Shown piece by piece: positions 16,744 to 17,766 of a stretch of 17,766 bases of DNA (position 1 is its first letter; each line of letters starts with the position of its first letter). The DNA is taken from positions 1 through 17,766 of the forward strand of contig JASXSV010000038.1 of NCBI GenBank assembly GCA_030674915.1. The letters are read 5' to 3'. The notes beneath the pieces are model-generated. The model searched no databases. It had not been told where the DNA came from and saw only the letters and a program-made list of their open reading frames with translations. The translations under genes and the position numbers were made by a program. This stretch comes from Candidatus Endonucleibacter bathymodioli. Its GTDB lineage: Bacteria > Pseudomonadota > Gammaproteobacteria > Pseudomonadales > Endozoicomonadaceae.

Positions 16744-16859
16744 CCTATTATCCTATTATCCTATTATCCTATTATCCTGGTGCCTGGTGCCTGGTGCCTG
16801 GTGCCTGGTGCCTACTACCTACTACCTACTACCTACTACCTACTACCTACTACCTACTA
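16744..16859. repeat. Compound minisatellite: CCTATTAT x4, CCTGGTG x5, CCTACTA x7
   Basis: Three perfect arrays directly abut one another. Four 8-bp units occupy 16744-16775, five 7-bp units 16776-16810, and seven 7-bp units 16811-16859. All units begin with CCT. There are no spacers, so it is not a CRISPR. An open frame across it is a by-product of the repeats. Confidence 0.95.
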
Positions 16860-16869
16860 CTATATGAGA

Positions 16870-17577
16870 CGAGAGACCTGTTGTTGAAATATTCAGCGAT
16901 CGAGAAGTTGCCGTCCTCAATTTACGCCTCTAACACAGGGCGCCCCGGCTACCCTCTACTGACTTTTCCGGCCCTATTGTTTGGAAGAGGGGATCGCTTA
17001 TCCGATGTGTAGTTGCCTTAGTTCTTATATATTCATTTCCATTGAAGGTGCGAGTTTGTTGACTGCTATCACTAGCCTTAATCACCTAGTACGCGTAGGC
17101 TTATGGTGTTTCGTTCGTTTGTCGCCTGCTCACACCTTAATGGTAATGGGGATAGAGGCCTACTACTTCTCAAGTTTTGTAACTTTGAACTCGATATTGA
17201 AGTTACTGAAATATCCACATTAGGACGGTTTCGAACGCGACTGGTCGTGCGCTATCTGTGGATTAATTATTGGCGGAGATTAATTATCAGCTAAAAGTCA
17301 CAAGCATCATCATGAGGGTCGGCACATTAATATCATTGATGCTGCACCGATAGAGGCTTTGCAATAAGGTTCTGGCAATTACAAAGACGGAAAACCGACA
17401 AAAGATCCTGAAGCTGGTTGGCGCGTTAAGAGTGACGATCCGTGGTGGCACGAATGCGATCTATGTTTTTTGCGCTTATTGCGCTTATACTGGTGTCAAT
17501 GAAGATGGCTTTATTTATAGTCAAAGCGTGATGCTAGGAAATTTTCAAGATTCTCAGGAGCACGATGTCTTGGGAGC
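16870..17577 (+). pseudogene. IS5-family transposase remnant, interrupted
   Basis: Three parts of one transposase appear in order. The N-terminal part is RDLLLKYSAIEKLP and GRPGYPLLTFPALLFGRGDRLSD (to about 17010). The middle part is LLLLKFCNFELDIEVTEIS then TLGRFRTRLV (17160-17245). The catalytic part is INYQL, then GSGNYKDGKPTKDPEAGWRV and AYTGVNEDGFIYSQSVMLGN then DSQEHDVL (17370-17572). About 150 bp of unrelated sequence (dispersed copy B) separates the first two, and several frameshifts and stops follow. The type is clearly different from the 5363-6523 element. The scrap at 155-235 belongs to this type. Confidence 0.75.
17003..17158 (+). repeat. Dispersed sequence, copy B, inside IS5 remnant
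   Basis: It aligns with copy A over about 140 bp, including the shared words 'gactgct' and 'tgtcgcctgctc'. It falls between two parts of the IS5 transposase remnant that would normally be joined more closely, so it looks inserted. No inverted repeats are visible at its edges. Confidence 0.5.
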
Positions 17578-17580
17578 ATG

Positions 17581-17655
17581 CGATTAAGTCCAGTTTTTTA
17601 AGTGGATCGACACATTGTGGTCAATTCGAAGGTTGACAGCTCGATTCTGCGATCC
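17581..17655 (-). mobile_element. Terminus of a second IS5 element of the 5363-6523 type
   Basis: Starting TGCGATTAAGTCC, this matches the reverse complement of the right end of the 5363-6523 element for about 75 bp. Shared words include 'ttttttaagtg' and 'atcgacacattg'. It is therefore a right end in the opposite orientation, abutting the other IS5 remnant. The outer six bases of the inverted repeat are lost. Similarity fades after about 17655, and 17656-17766 shows nothing I recognise. Confidence 0.65.
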
Positions 17656-17766
17656 TGCCTCGAATCAAAGGTATGTTTAGATACCTTTGCACGAGTTGCG
17701 CTAAACAACTGAAAATCAGGTATAACAAGCCTTGCGCAATCAATTCCTTTCGATGAAACAGCTTGT

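Noticed and set aside
16744..16859. CRISPR array
   Set aside because: The units are 7-8 bp and directly adjacent with no spacers, and no cas genes are present.
16728..17012. 94-codon open frame with repeated AWCLVPG and TTYYLLP
   Set aside because: Its first half is just the translated minisatellite, and its second half is IS5 transposase N-terminal sequence. It is not an independent gene.

Overview
The window looks like AT-rich genome from a host-associated gammaproteobacterium whose accessory DNA is decaying. Three things suggest this: a canonical gammaproteobacterial phosphoenolpyruvate carboxylase, secreted eukaryotic-type repeat proteins (WD40-like, ankyrin), and many frameshifted insertion-sequence remnants. 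An Endozoicomonadaceae-type symbiont or intracellular parasite fits best. That placement is inference from gene style, because no rRNA or marker gene is present.

Layout. At 1-442 there is a short scrap of an IS5-family transposase and otherwise nothing recognisable. About 321-6866 is a tandem duplication. Each unit holds a minus-strand WD40-like repeat gene (443-2203; 3184-4656) and a degenerate plus-strand IS30-family element upstream of it. In the second unit the IS30 copy is split by a complete but frameshifted IS5-family element with 19-bp inverted repeats (5363-6523). At 7133-8011 two plus-strand genes, a charged helical protein and a PilZ-domain protein, probably form a c-di-GMP-related pair. 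At 8030-9341 (minus) lies an ankyrin-repeat pseudogene broken by several frameshifts and a 10-bp repeat expansion. At 9453-10463 is a third, end-to-end but dead, IS30 element.

The one unmistakable housekeeping gene, ppc (10864-13527, minus), is intact and flanked on both sides by copies of an unidentified dispersed sequence. One copy carries a 10-bp tandem array. At 14095-14480 are IS5 and IS30 scraps. At 14564-16501 (minus) is a 645-residue, cysteine-rich, probably exported protein of unknown function. The right end holds a three-part minisatellite (16744-16859), an IS5-family transposase remnant interrupted by the third copy of the dispersed sequence, and the terminus of another IS5 element.

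How the genes relate. ppc is anaplerotic metabolism. The WD40-like, ankyrin and cysteine-rich proteins look like secreted or surface proteins that could meet a host, but nothing in the sequence proves this. I found no tRNA, rRNA, CRISPR array, toxin-antitoxin pair or phage module. No wholly new system is demonstrated. The strongest leads are the mosaic WD40 gene duplication with varying repeat number, the three-copy dispersed sequence, and the recurrent 7-10 bp tandem expansions.
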